DNA of 64,000 nt from Paenibacillus bovis (GTDB lineage Bacteria; Bacillota; Bacilli; Paenibacillales; Paenibacillaceae), in assembly GCF_001421015.2 (NCBI RefSeq), contig NZ_CP013023.1, positions 4,085,501-4,149,500 of the forward strand. Direction: 5' to 3'. The stretch's first letter is position 1. Every line of letters starts with the position of its first letter. The notes under the pieces are model-generated. The model had not been told where the DNA came from. It did not search any database and was given only the letters and a program-made list of their open reading frames with translations. This document shows positions 7,955-16,067 of the stretch, in pieces. The position numbers and the translations under genes are program-made.

Positions 7955-8354
7955 AAAATAACAATATAAATTAATTTCTATTACTTTTTTACTTTTAATG
8001 AAAAATATGCTATTCTGCGTCGATACAGGTCTTTAGTCCTGATATGGGAAAGCACGTTCGCCTTTTCAATTAAAAGTCATTTTGATAAGGAATTTGAATT
8101 TCCCTTTACCTTACTGGGCGATATCAAAAATTAAGTATCCATTTATTAAGTATCGTCTGTAAAATCTTATCTTTTTATATTAACTTTAGAAAATTCACCG
8201 AAACTTTAGTACTATTTTTGAGTTGCACAAATATGATTCTAAAAATAGTCCATTTTTGAGCAGTTTACAGATTATTTTTGCTTTTTTGCGTCTTTATATG
8301 TAATATTCTTCTAATTTGTAAAATGATTTGAAAGAAAGTTTTACATTCTTCTAA

Positions 8355-8387
8355 CAAAAAAAACCACACAATCGACGTGTGGTTTTC
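8355..8387 (-). terminator. Intrinsic terminator of the kinase gene
   Basis: On the minus strand AAAACCACAC pairs with GTGTGGTTTT across a 7-base loop and continues into a run of T. It lies 35 bases after the kinase stop codon and separates the kinase transcript from the sheath-tube operon. Confidence 0.9.
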
Positions 8388-8421
8388 GTTATATACTCTT
8401 GTTAGATGATGGCATGATTCG

Positions 8422-9444
8422 TTATTTGGATAAATGAGTGCTTTCTTTCATACTCTCTTCTGCATCGGCAAATGCAGATAAAGAAGCTGTGTCCGGTACA
8501 GTGATGGACTCGGGTTCAACTGCTGCAGAAGCCCCCTTTTTGCTGCGTGTCAGCACCAGATTTCGCTTCCAGAAACGTTCTGCCTGCACAGCAATTTTGA
8601 ACCATTTCAGCGAAGTACAGCGCTTATCAGCCGACACCGCCAATCCCCAGTGAATAACCCGCGAAAGGATTGGAGAAGATACCTGCTCACTTCCGAGCTT
8701 TTCCAGGGTATCGTTAAACAGACGCTTGGGCACATCGACCGGAGCCCTGCCCTGACAGCAAAAATAGAACGTAGCGGCCAGACTATAAATATCCGATACC
8801 GGTCCCTGACTTGAACGCCCGGAATAAAACTCGATCGGCGAATAGCCTGCAGTGGTAAGGATACTGTGGGTTTTATTCTGATACCGTACTGCCGATCCAA
8901 AATCCAGCAGCTTGGTCTGTCCATCTTCGACCAGCATAATATTGCTAGGCTTTACATCCCGGTGAATATAACCGAGTTGATGAATATGCTCCAGCGCTTC
9001 AATAACCGGCAACAGTCTGGACTGCATAAAAGCAGGGTCAGCCTGTGGCGCAGATTGACGGATATAACGATCCAGCGTAATGCCGCGACAGTATTCCATT
9101 ACCAGATAAGCCGTATTATTTTCCTCAAACTCGTCCTCATATTTCACAATACCCGGATGATTCAATTCACGCAGAATACTGCCCTCCTGACGGAAGGTAG
9201 ACAGCATTTCGGTATATTTAGATTTTAGCCCTGGCTGGGAACATTGCACAGACCGGCGATCACGACTGCGCTCCACCAGCGCTCCTGGGAAAAATTCTTT
9301 GATTACATGCAGGGTGCCCTTTTCCATATGTCTTGCCACATAGACAACAGATAATTCGCTGACAGATAATGTGCGGCGAATCAGATATGTATTTGCAAGC
9401 TTCTGATTGCGGGTAAGGGCCGGATTGTTCATTTTCTTGTTCAT
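8422..9444 (-). CDS. Hanks-type Ser/Thr protein kinase
   Basis: 340 residues from the ATG at 9444, which has GAGGTGG five bases upstream; the 33-residue in-frame extension upstream has none. The kinase core has VIK with the ATP-anchoring lysine at about 49, HRDVKPSN (161-168) with the catalytic aspartate, and DFG (181-183), plus TAGYSPIEF as the activation-segment end. The glycine-rich loop is poor (TLSVSELSVVYVA lacks GxGxxG). No membrane segment or PASTA domain is present, unlike PrkC at 23472-25694, so it is soluble. It lies upstream of the sheath/tube/FHA/PP2C genes on the same strand, and is the likely writer of the phospho-sites the FHA proteins read. That partnership is inferred. Confidence 0.9.
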   Translation of the reverse strand: MNKKMNNPALTRNQKLANTYLIRRTLSVSELSVVYVARHMEKGTLHVIKEFFPGALVERSRDRRSVQCSQPGLKSKYTEMLSTFRQEGSILRELNHPGIVKYEDEFEENNTAYLVMEYCRGITLDRYIRQSAPQADPAFMQSRLLPVIEALEHIHQLGYIHRDVKPSNIMLVEDGQTKLLDFGSAVRYQNKTHSILTTAGYSPIEFYSGRSSQGPVSDIYSLAATFYFCCQGRAPVDVPKRLFNDTLEKLGSEQVSSPILSRVIHWGLAVSADKRCTSLKWFKIAVQAERFWKRNLVLTRSKKGASAAVEPESITVPDTASLSAFADAEESMKESTHLSK

Positions 9445-9883
9445 CGTCCACCTCTTCGCAACTTTCCCCGGCATAGCGGTCCTGTACGGGCAATCTTTTG
9501 GGATCGATACCCACCTGCCGGCGAGGAATAAATAACATGCCATGGTACTATCATATTTTATGCACAGAAAAGCCTGTACAAATGATGTATGGCCGTTATT
9601 ATAGCCATTTTAGCATGAAATCAGCAGAATGTGATTCCTTGAATAGAGAAATTTGCCCGATTTCAGCAAATTTCCGCTTTTTTTGGTGTTTGGTTGCTTG
9701 GTTTCAACTTTTCAAGCTTATCTACTGTAATGGCAAAAACGGTAAAAGCATCGTCTATGCCCTTACCGCTTTTATATTCGGCTACTATTGAAGACGAAAA
9801 GAGCATACAGACCGAATAGAGCAGATCCATTATCCAAACAGGAAAGTCTCAAGTACACTCAACAGCGCTTACGGATTAGCTGC
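9445..9883. other. Intergenic region upstream of the kinase
   Basis: 439 bases without a supported gene. The minus strand has an extended -10 like TGCTAAAAT and a nearby TATAAT around 9595-9620 that could start the kinase transcript, but no good -35 element. GGTAAAAGC...TTACCGCTTTT near 9742-9774 forms a weak hairpin that may end the HEAT-repeat transcript. Confidence 0.4.
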
Positions 9884-10489
9884 TTATCGCATCGTTCTCT
9901 CGACTTTCCAGTCGCTATTACGCATAATACGAATAGCGCTCTCTGCAATCATCGATACGCGCTCATCCGGGTCTTTCTCCGCTGTGCGCAGCAGCATGGA
10001 TTCGAACTCCTGCCAGCCTACAAAGCTGGTTGCAAATACAGCAGATTGTCTGACTCGCACATCCGTATCCTGCATATACCGCGTAAAAATTTCTATTATA
10101 TCAGGTCGTGCCTGAAAGTAGGAGGCAATACCTAGCCGGCAAATCGCATCTATTTTGTCTTCTGTAGTATCCGCCTGAAGACACCACTGCATCACTTCAT
10201 CGGCCGAGCCTACCATTCCCGTACTGTACAATAAATCAGCCGCCTCCTCGGCAGAAGGGCCGGATAAGAGCAAATACGGAATACTGGTAGACTGGTCGAT
10301 AATCACATAAACCAGCGTTGAATGATCATCCATCACAAACGTATAATATCCCGCTTCCGCCATCAGTTCTCTTCGTTCCACCGGTTCATGCTGCGCTTTT
10401 AACATGGATAGACGACTTTCCCTGGATAACGCTTCCAACAGATTCATATAAATGACCTGCGGCCGGGTACATAATCGGATCTGCAACAT
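9884..10489 (-). CDS. HEAT-repeat protein of unknown role
   Basis: 201 residues from the ATG at 10489, which follows AAAGGAGGAGTGAGACGT; a longer in-frame start lacks a ribosome site. The C-terminal half shows HEAT/armadillo-like helical pairs (DTDVRVRQSAVFATSFVG, DPDERVSMIAESAIRIMR). The middle part (FVMDDHSTLVYVIIDQSTSI) looks beta-rich. HEAT repeats usually serve as protein-binding scaffolds. There is no signal peptide. It is on the same strand as the kinase but 440 bases away, so co-transcription is not assured. I cannot name a substrate or partner. Confidence 0.75.
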   Translation of the reverse strand: MLQIRLCTRPQVIYMNLLEALSRESRLSMLKAQHEPVERRELMAEAGYYTFVMDDHSTLVYVIIDQSTSIPYLLLSGPSAEEAADLLYSTGMVGSADEVMQWCLQADTTEDKIDAICRLGIASYFQARPDIIEIFTRYMQDTDVRVRQSAVFATSFVGWQEFESMLLRTAEKDPDERVSMIAESAIRIMRNSDWKVERTMR

Positions 10490-10633
10490 ACGTCTCACTC
10501 CTCCTTTTGGGGTTGGGATAGAGATAGTTATATTTAATATTACTATATTCCCAGCTTCAAGAATCATTTTTCTAAATTTTGTAATTTAATTTCCATATTA
10601 CTTATATTCAAAGCAGCTATTTTGTGGATATAC

Positions 10634-10684
10634 AAAACAGCCTGCGATCCCGAAAAAAGTCAGTGTCCGGATTGCAGGCTGTTT
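10634..10684 (-). terminator. Terminator-like hairpin after the MFS gene
   Basis: AAACAGCCTGC and GCAGGCTGTTT form an 11-bp stem closing a larger loop that can pair further (ATCCGG/CGGGAT). On the minus strand it lies 74 bases after the MFS stop and ends GGCTGTTTTG. It separates this transcript from the HEAT-repeat gene. Confidence 0.7.
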
Positions 10685-10757
10685 ATAATGATCATCCACC
10701 ATAATGGTTTTGTATACCGATTTTATTGATATCCCATTCAGCGCTATGCAGGAATAA

Positions 10758-12107
10758 TTATCCACGTGCTGTATGCGGTTTGGCACTCCATTTGGCTTCT
10801 TTGGCGGCTTCTTCCTGCGCTGCCTGCGGCGCTACCGGAGGCTTGATAAATACCGCAATCAGGAAAGAAATAATACACATAATACCGATCACGATAAAGG
10901 TTGGCTTGAAGCCGCCCATCCATGCAGCTACAAATGAACCGGATAAAGCACCAATCCCAAAGCCCTGATAGATCACTCCATAGTTTTTGCCATGATTTTT
11001 CAGACCGAAGAAATCACTGACGATGGTAGGGAACACGGTAATATTACCGCCAAAGCAAAACGCAATCGCTGCTACAGCAGCAAAGAAAATGCCATAGGTC
11101 AATGGTACAAAGCTCAGTACAGCCACCGCCGCAGCTGTCACGATAAAGGTAACGCAAATGACTTTGATCCGGCCTACTTTATCTGACAGTGCGCCCAGAA
11201 TAATACGGCCCACCGTATTGAAAATGGCGATCATGGCAACGGCATTGGCTGCTGTGGCCAGATCCAGACCTGCCAGCTTTACACCGATATCCTTGACGAT
11301 ACCGATCAGATACAGACCGCTCATACAAGCGGTAAAGAACATAATAAACAGTAAGTACGCTTCTTTGGTTTTGAGCATTTCCTTGACGGAATAGTTATGA
11401 TTGACGACCATTGGCGCAGATGTCGATACTTTTTGATGTTTGTTTGTACCATTTTTCACTTGTTGAGCGTTTTGAGCAGGAGCAGTGTCAGTGACGACCG
11501 CTTCACGAATCAGGCGTGAACCAATAACGATCATGAGCAGAACAATAATTCCCCAGTACAGAAATGCCATCGATACACCGGCTGAACCAATCAACGAACC
11601 ATTGATATATTTAAAAATCAGACTACCTGTACCATAAGCACCCACCGAGATACCCGAGATCAGTCCTTTGCGTTCAGGGAACCATTTAATCAGATTCGAG
11701 AGTGAAGTCATATAGGCGGTACCATCTGCAAAGCCGACAACTACACCAGCCAGCAAATACAGCAGTGACAAGGAGGATACCTGCGAGCTAAGCATAAGAC
11801 CCAGACCAAGCACAATACCAGCTGTTCCAATGAGGCGACGAATCCCCCATTTTTCCTGTAATTTACCCGAGAACAAAGTGGCAAATGCCAGTGCAAAGCT
11901 GGTAATCGAAAATGTAATAGCAACCGAGCTGAGTTCCCAGCCAAACTTGTCAACAAGCGGCTGATTGAACAGGCTCCAGGTATAAATGGTACCGAGTCCC
12001 ATTTGTACAATAACGGTTCCGAGCGCGATCAGCCAGCGGTTGGCAGGCTTGCTGGAAGATTGGGGTTGTGACATCGAAGCTTGAGTGTGAGTTAACATTT
12101 GGCTCAT
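10758..12107 (-). CDS. OFA-family MFS transporter (YhjX-like)
   Basis: 449 residues with about 12 membrane segments in two halves, joined by a charged loop near residues 205-235. The start (RWLIALGTVIVQMGLGTIY, then TWSLFNQPLV) is characteristic of the oxalate/formate antiporter (OFA) branch of MFS, which moves small carboxylates. LSDKVGR after the central loop is the MFS loop motif. The ATG at 12107 follows AAAGGAACATCCACT. Upstream lie two direct repeats equal to the YpdB operator and a TATACT -10 element, and just beyond them a LytS/LytTR pair. In E. coli YpdAB activates yhjX, an OFA transporter, in response to pyruvate. The substrate here is probably a small carboxylate, by inference. Confidence 0.9.
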   Translation of the reverse strand: MSQMLTHTQASMSQPQSSSKPANRWLIALGTVIVQMGLGTIYTWSLFNQPLVDKFGWELSSVAITFSITSFALAFATLFSGKLQEKWGIRRLIGTAGIVLGLGLMLSSQVSSLSLLYLLAGVVVGFADGTAYMTSLSNLIKWFPERKGLISGISVGAYGTGSLIFKYINGSLIGSAGVSMAFLYWGIIVLLMIVIGSRLIREAVVTDTAPAQNAQQVKNGTNKHQKVSTSAPMVVNHNYSVKEMLKTKEAYLLFIMFFTACMSGLYLIGIVKDIGVKLAGLDLATAANAVAMIAIFNTVGRIILGALSDKVGRIKVICVTFIVTAAAVAVLSFVPLTYGIFFAAVAAIAFCFGGNITVFPTIVSDFFGLKNHGKNYGVIYQGFGIGALSGSFVAAWMGGFKPTFIVIGIMCIISFLIAVFIKPPVAPQAAQEEAAKEAKWSAKPHTARG

Positions 12108-12234
12108 AGTGGATGTTCCTTTCCGTAATTACCGCAAAGTATAGTGTGTATACAGGGTGAAAGGTACTCAACCTGTGCAGGCTGCCTGGTCTAGCAATGA
12201 AGCAGTCCGTTTATCGAGAATTCTCTACACCCCA

Positions 12235-12240
12235 AGTATA
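12235..12240 (-). promoter_or_regulatory. Candidate -10 element of the MFS gene
   Basis: Minus-strand TATACT lies 34 bp downstream of the nearer regulator repeat. The position expected for -35 reads GTTATC, a poor match, as usual for an activator-dependent promoter. The leader would be about 120 bases. Confidence 0.5.
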
Positions 12241-12273
12241 CCCCTCCAATAAGGAGCCGATAACGAATGCGGA

Positions 12274-12304
12274 ATGAAATGCGGTATTTACGGAATGAAA
12301 TGCC
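12274..12304 (-). promoter_or_regulatory. YpdB-type LytTR operator: two direct repeats, 21-bp phased
   Basis: On the minus strand GGCATTTCAT (12295-12304), an 11-base gap, then CGCATTTCAT (12274-12283). This fits the operator I recall for E. coli YpdB (GGCATTTCAT-N11-GGCATTTCAT). The 21-bp centre spacing places both half-sites on one DNA face, as LytTR domains require. The element starts one base after the regulator's stop codon and lies 167 bp upstream of the transporter start. Confidence 0.8.
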
Positions 12305-12305
12305 T

Positions 12306-13166
12306 TTATATATTCATGATCTGCCGGAACTCTTTGGCCTTGCTTCGGCTGACCGGAACTTCGTATTCCATATCATGTAATCGAAGTAAATAAGTGTTAT
12401 TAAACCACGGAACAATTTCCCGTATTTTGCTGATATTCACGATATAAGAACGGTGACAACGGAAAAAATACTCCTCCGGCAATGTAGCCTGAAATTCGCT
12501 GATACTCGCATTTACCGTATATTCGTCCCGACGGGTGTATACGTGGGTCACCTTCTCGCTCGCTGAGGCATAATAGACGTCATCTACAGGGATTACCTGA
12601 ATCTTGTCATTTTTCCAGAGACTGATCTTGCCCTGCAGCGCATGAGCAGTATGAGCGGCCGGATGATCGACCTGGTGATGTACAAAAGCCTGGCTGCTGC
12701 CTACAACAGGATGAGCTGCTGAACTCGTATGGTCCGGCTGCTGGGAGCTTGCAGAAGGACGTTGCGCATTCGGACTGGTGATACCGTCTGTGCGCTGCTG
12801 ATCACGCTCATACGTATTCTCTAGCTTGCGCAGCATGGACGTAATCCGTGATTCGCTGTATGGCTTCAGAATATAGTCGAACGCTTCGATCTCAAATGCT
12901 TCGGCCGCATGTTCCTTGTACGCTGTAATAAAAATAATATACGGCTTGCGCGAGAATTTGCTGATATTATGTGCGAGCAGTACGCCGTCAAGAGACGGAA
13001 TATTAATATCGAGGAATATGGCATCCACCTCATGATTTTGCACATATTTCAGCACATCCAGACCATCGTCAAAGCTTCCCGTGATCTCGATACTGCTGTA
13101 CGTTTTGATATAGTATTCCAGCTCCTGCCGGGCCAGAAATTCGTCTTCCACTACGATTGCTTTCAT
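12306..13166 (-). CDS. LytTR-family response regulator (YpdB/LytT-like)
   Basis: 286 residues. The receiver domain (1-115) has the acidic pair ED (8-9), the phospho-acceptor Asp in FLDINIP (about 53) and the lysine of LKPYSES. A Ser/Gln/His/Ala-rich linker (about 120-180) makes the protein longer than E. coli YpdB. The LytTR DNA-binding domain (about 185-286) has [19 protein letters not shown] and [15 protein letters not shown], typical of the family. The ATG at 13166 overlaps the kinase stop by 4 bp and has AAGGAG upstream, so both proteins are translationally coupled. It probably binds the direct repeats right behind its own gene to activate the MFS transporter. Confidence 0.93.
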   Translation of the reverse strand: MKAIVVEDEFLARQELEYYIKTYSSIEITGSFDDGLDVLKYVQNHEVDAIFLDINIPSLDGVLLAHNISKFSRKPYIIFITAYKEHAAEAFEIEAFDYILKPYSESRITSMLRKLENTYERDQQRTDGITSPNAQRPSASSQQPDHTSSAAHPVVGSSQAFVHHQVDHPAAHTAHALQGKISLWKNDKIQVIPVDDVYYASASEKVTHVYTRRDEYTVNASISEFQATLPEEYFFRCHRSYIVNISKIREIVPWFNNTYLLRLHDMEYEVPVSRSKAKEFRQIMNI

Positions 13167-14857
13167 AGACGCTCCTTTTTGATCTTGAATTGGATGCGGG
13201 TACCTTTGTCTAGCCGCTCGATATGCAGCCCTTCTCCGTAGATCAGCTTTACCCGCTGATGTACATTGGAGAGACCGATCCGATTTTCCGGCATCTGACT
13301 GGTATACACTTTGCGGATAATTTCATCCTCTATGCCTGTGCCGGTATCTTCTACGATAATCTCTACCTCTTCACCACGATCTTTGACAGACAGGGTGACT
13401 GTACCAGATCCTCTCCCTTTGAGAATACCATGCACGATTGCATTTTCCACAAGCGGCTGAATAATCAGGCTTGGAATCTTTACTTCCACTTCTTCGTCGA
13501 TATCATAAATAACCGTCAGCTTGCTTCCGAATCGTGCTTTCTCAATCTCTACATAATTGACTACCTGACCGAGTTCTTTGTTAATATCGATCAGCTGATC
13601 GCTCCATTCCAGACTATGGCGCAAATAACCGGACAGATTAATAATCATTTCCCGTGCATTATCCGGATCAATGCGGATAGAGGACGCAATCGCATTTAGT
13701 GCATTGAATAGAAAATGCGGATTGATACTTGTCTGCAGCGCCTTGATCTCGGCTTTGTTGGCCATCTCCTTCATCTGCTCGATCCGTGAAACTTCCATCA
13801 GAGTGGAAATGATCTGGGACAGCCCGACAGCCAACGTCTGCAGGGAATAGGTGATTTTGTAGGCTTTGCTGTAATAAATTTTGAGAGCGCCAGTGACGAT
13901 ACTTTTCTCCTTGAGCGGAATAATAATCAGGGATTGAATATTCGGCACCTTACCCTCGGTATCATCATTAATAATGACAATCTCTCCGCTGGAAATCGCC
14001 TGCTTGGTCGCATCCGTAATAATCTCATTGCCAATATTATACCGCTCTTCGCCAATCCCTACATAAGCCAGGATAAATCGCGTATCTGTAATTGCTACCG
14101 CATCAGCCTGTATATCTTCGCGGATAATAGTGCATATTTTGCGCAGCGAATCGCTGTTGATCGATCGGAAATACGGCAGGGTCTTGTTGGCGATGTCCAG
14201 CGCAAGCTTTGCCTGTCTGGCAGCAATATTTTCCCGCTCGCCTTCTACACCCTGTACAAATAAAACAATCAGTCCTACACTCACTTCACCAATAATCATC
14301 GGCAAAGCAATAATCGAGACAATCTCACGCCCCAATTCTGCCGGATTCGCCATCAGCAGAATTAGCAGCATGGTCAGTGCTTCACAGGCCATCCCTGCAA
14401 TAATTCCAACGATCCAGCGCCGTTTGCGGCTGATCCGGCTGTGAATATATCCCGATAAAATACCAGCGATAATGCTGGTGATCAGACAGGGCAATGAAGT
14501 GACTCCGTCTATATCAATCAGATAGCGGTGCAGCCCCGATACCACACCTGTAATCAGACCCACCGGCCATCCAAAAAGAATCCCCCCGGACACGACTGCA
14601 ATAATACGCACATTGACCAGAGAGCCTTCTACATTGATGCCGGTATACGTGCCCAAAATAGCAAACCCACTAAAAATAACCGATAAAATAATCCGGTCTT
14701 TGGTATCCAGCACTTCCTTTTGGAAAATCTGCCGAAAATGCGGCAGCTTGCTGAGTAAAAACAAGCAAATAAGCAGCAAAGCTGCCCGTTCGAATAGTTG
14801 CAACAATATAATACCTGTATAGTTTCCGCTCAATGCCAATGCCTCCAGCTTCGTCAT
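13163..14857 (-). CDS. LytS/YpdA-family sensor histidine kinase
   Basis: 564 residues from the ATG at 14857, chosen because LytS proteins begin shortly before the first membrane helix; E. coli YpdA has a similar length. The ribosome site is poor, and an in-frame start at 14998 would add an unlikely 47 residues. Residues about 10-210 form the 5TM-5TMR_LYT membrane sensor ([17 protein letters not shown]). A GAF-like part follows (about 225-365), then the His_kinase box [14 protein letters not shown] with the phosphorylated His, and an ATPase domain ([17 protein letters not shown]). Related LytS/YpdA/BtsS kinases respond to pyruvate or similar acids. It pairs with the overlapping LytTR regulator. 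Confidence 0.92.
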   Translation of the reverse strand: MTKLEALALSGNYTGIILLQLFERAALLLICLFLLSKLPHFRQIFQKEVLDTKDRIILSVIFSGFAILGTYTGINVEGSLVNVRIIAVVSGGILFGWPVGLITGVVSGLHRYLIDIDGVTSLPCLITSIIAGILSGYIHSRISRKRRWIVGIIAGMACEALTMLLILLMANPAELGREIVSIIALPMIIGEVSVGLIVLFVQGVEGERENIAARQAKLALDIANKTLPYFRSINSDSLRKICTIIREDIQADAVAITDTRFILAYVGIGEERYNIGNEIITDATKQAISSGEIVIINDDTEGKVPNIQSLIIIPLKEKSIVTGALKIYYSKAYKITYSLQTLAVGLSQIISTLMEVSRIEQMKEMANKAEIKALQTSINPHFLFNALNAIASSIRIDPDNAREMIINLSGYLRHSLEWSDQLIDINKELGQVVNYVEIEKARFGSKLTVIYDIDEEVEVKIPSLIIQPLVENAIVHGILKGRGSGTVTLSVKDRGEEVEIIVEDTGTGIEDEIIRKVYTSQMPENRIGLSNVHQRVKLIYGEGLHIERLDKGTRIQFKIKKERL

Positions 14858-15030
14858 TAAAACCCATAATCTATAGTATAAACGATGTATCCAACTGGTG
14901 TGTGACAGGTTTGCAAAAAGCATGCATTTTGCGTCAATTTCATCCAAATTTAAGTTTGCCTTAACCGACTGTTCATGCAGCAAGGGTACAATGTACACAG
15001 TATCTTTACAGCAGAGAGGCAGGAAACATC

Positions 15031-15660
15031 ATGAAGATGAAACCTATTCTTACCGGTAGTTCGATGGCTCTGGCCATTTCTATAGGCAGCACAGCGTGCA
15101 GTACATCTTTATCTGCCGCAGCCGGATTCAAAACAGGTCCTAACCGGACCTTACTATCTACTGGCTTCATGCCGGATTCCAGCAGATTATCTTCATCTCT
15201 ACACAACAGCCCTTATTCCGATTTATATACAGCATCAGCATCAGCATCAGCATCAGCATCAGCATCAGCATCAGCATCAGCATCAGCATCAGCATCAGGC
15301 CAATTATATGCGGATCGGCTGATAGATCGCCAGCAGTCTGATAGCGAAAGTTCAGATACAGCTCCCGACTCCGAGCTTATGCTGTCCTATATTCTTGATG
15401 GAGCAGCCAGTCTGCTTGGACTTACACCTTTGGAATTAAAGCAGTATTTGCAGGATGGCGACAGTATCCGGCATATTGCAGAGCATCAAGGCTTCAGTGC
15501 CGCACAATTCAGCGAGCAGCTGCTCGAGCACATAAGTATGACCCTCAAGGAAGCGCAGACTTCCGGGCAAATTACACAGCGGCGACATGAAGACGATTTG
15601 CAGCTGGCCAGACAGCAGATTGAACGGCTGGTCGATATCCATGAGGATCAGGAGTTTTGA
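15031..15660 (+). CDS. Exported small protein with Ser-Ala repeat tract
   Basis: 209 residues. The start (KPILTGSSMALAISIGSTAC) looks like a signal peptide; the cysteine could be a poor lipobox, since the -3 residue is Ser. Residues about 67-90 are a pure Ala-Ser alternation encoded by a hexanucleotide repeat. The C-terminal part (LLGLTPLELKQYLQDGDSIR, IAEHQGFSAAQF, then helical residues to the end) resembles small secreted Firmicute and actinobacterial proteins in which 'GLs..eL...L..GkSla.iA...Gv' precedes a helix. Function is unknown. The ATG at 15031 follows GGCAGGAAACATC. The gene is divergent from the LytS gene and convergent with recG. Confidence 0.8.
   Translation: MKMKPILTGSSMALAISIGSTACSTSLSAAAGFKTGPNRTLLSTGFMPDSSRLSSSLHNSPYSDLYTASASASASASASASASASASASGQLYADRLIDRQQSDSESSDTAPDSELMLSYILDGAASLLGLTPLELKQYLQDGDSIRHIAEHQGFSAAQFSEQLLEHISMTLKEAQTSGQITQRRHEDDLQLARQQIERLVDIHEDQEF
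15231..15298 (+). repeat. Hexanucleotide microsatellite (AGCATC)n inside a coding region
   Basis: Eleven perfect copies of AGCATC plus two bases, read as alternating Ala and Ser codons. Because the unit is six bases, gain or loss of copies keeps the frame and changes only the length of the Ala-Ser spacer. Confidence 0.95.
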
Positions 15661-16067
15661 TCGATAAGCTGTTTTAAGCTGCAAGTATAGAAACGGATAC
15701 CTGAAAAGTTATCTTTTCGAGTATGTAATCTTCTCAGTATTTGATTTCTTTCTCTAACTTTTTCTCTGTTCTTTTTTTCTTTTTTTCTTTTTTTCTTTTT
15801 CTTTCTTCTTTCTTCTTTCTTCGCAGTAATGGTATGTTCTAACTGCTTTATGTATAAATCTTATCACACACAAAAGGTTGTATTCTCTATCCACTCAGCC
15901 GCTATGACTGATGAATTGGAGAATACAACCTTTTGTGTAATTTCTGTATATGGGGTGTATACACTTCTTTGGATACAAGCTGCCAATCGTTCAGATACTA
16001 TCAACCTATTCGATACAATGAATCGATAACATCAGCTAAAATCAGTTAGTGAACCCGATTCATAAAA
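15661..16067. other. Convergent intergenic region: pyrimidine tract and inverted repeat
   Basis: Between two convergent genes. A pyrimidine tract (about 15745-15822) of T runs broken by C, then CTT repeats, precedes a perfect 20-bp inverted repeat (separate entry) and GGGGTGTATACAC near 15951. I saw no reading frame with a ribosome site. The stretch may end transcription from both sides. Confidence 0.5.
15868..15938. repeat. Perfect 20-bp inverted repeat with 31-base loop
   Basis: ACACAAAAGGTTGTATTCTC (15868-15887) is the exact reverse complement of 15919-15938. It lies between convergent genes. As RNA it forms a long hairpin on either strand; each 3' arm ends with a short T-containing segment, so it may act as a bidirectional terminator. 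A relic of a miniature element is the alternative. Confidence 0.75.

Larger units (their letters stand above)
7693..8354. other. AT-rich control region upstream of the sheath-like gene
   Basis: About 660 bases with much higher A+T than the flanking genes and no credible reading frame. It carries a candidate sigma-A promoter and two exact Spo0A boxes (separate entries). A short inverted repeat CAGG...CCTG lies near 8025-8041 beside GGGAAAGCACG; I could not match it to a known riboswitch. The rest shows only A/T runs, which could attract AbrB or other nucleoid proteins. Confidence 0.6.

Noticed and set aside
8025..8075. Possible riboswitch (CAGG...CCTG with GGGAAAGCACG)
   Set aside because: It does not match c-di-GMP, c-di-AMP or other classes I could recall and has no properly placed gene on the plus strand.
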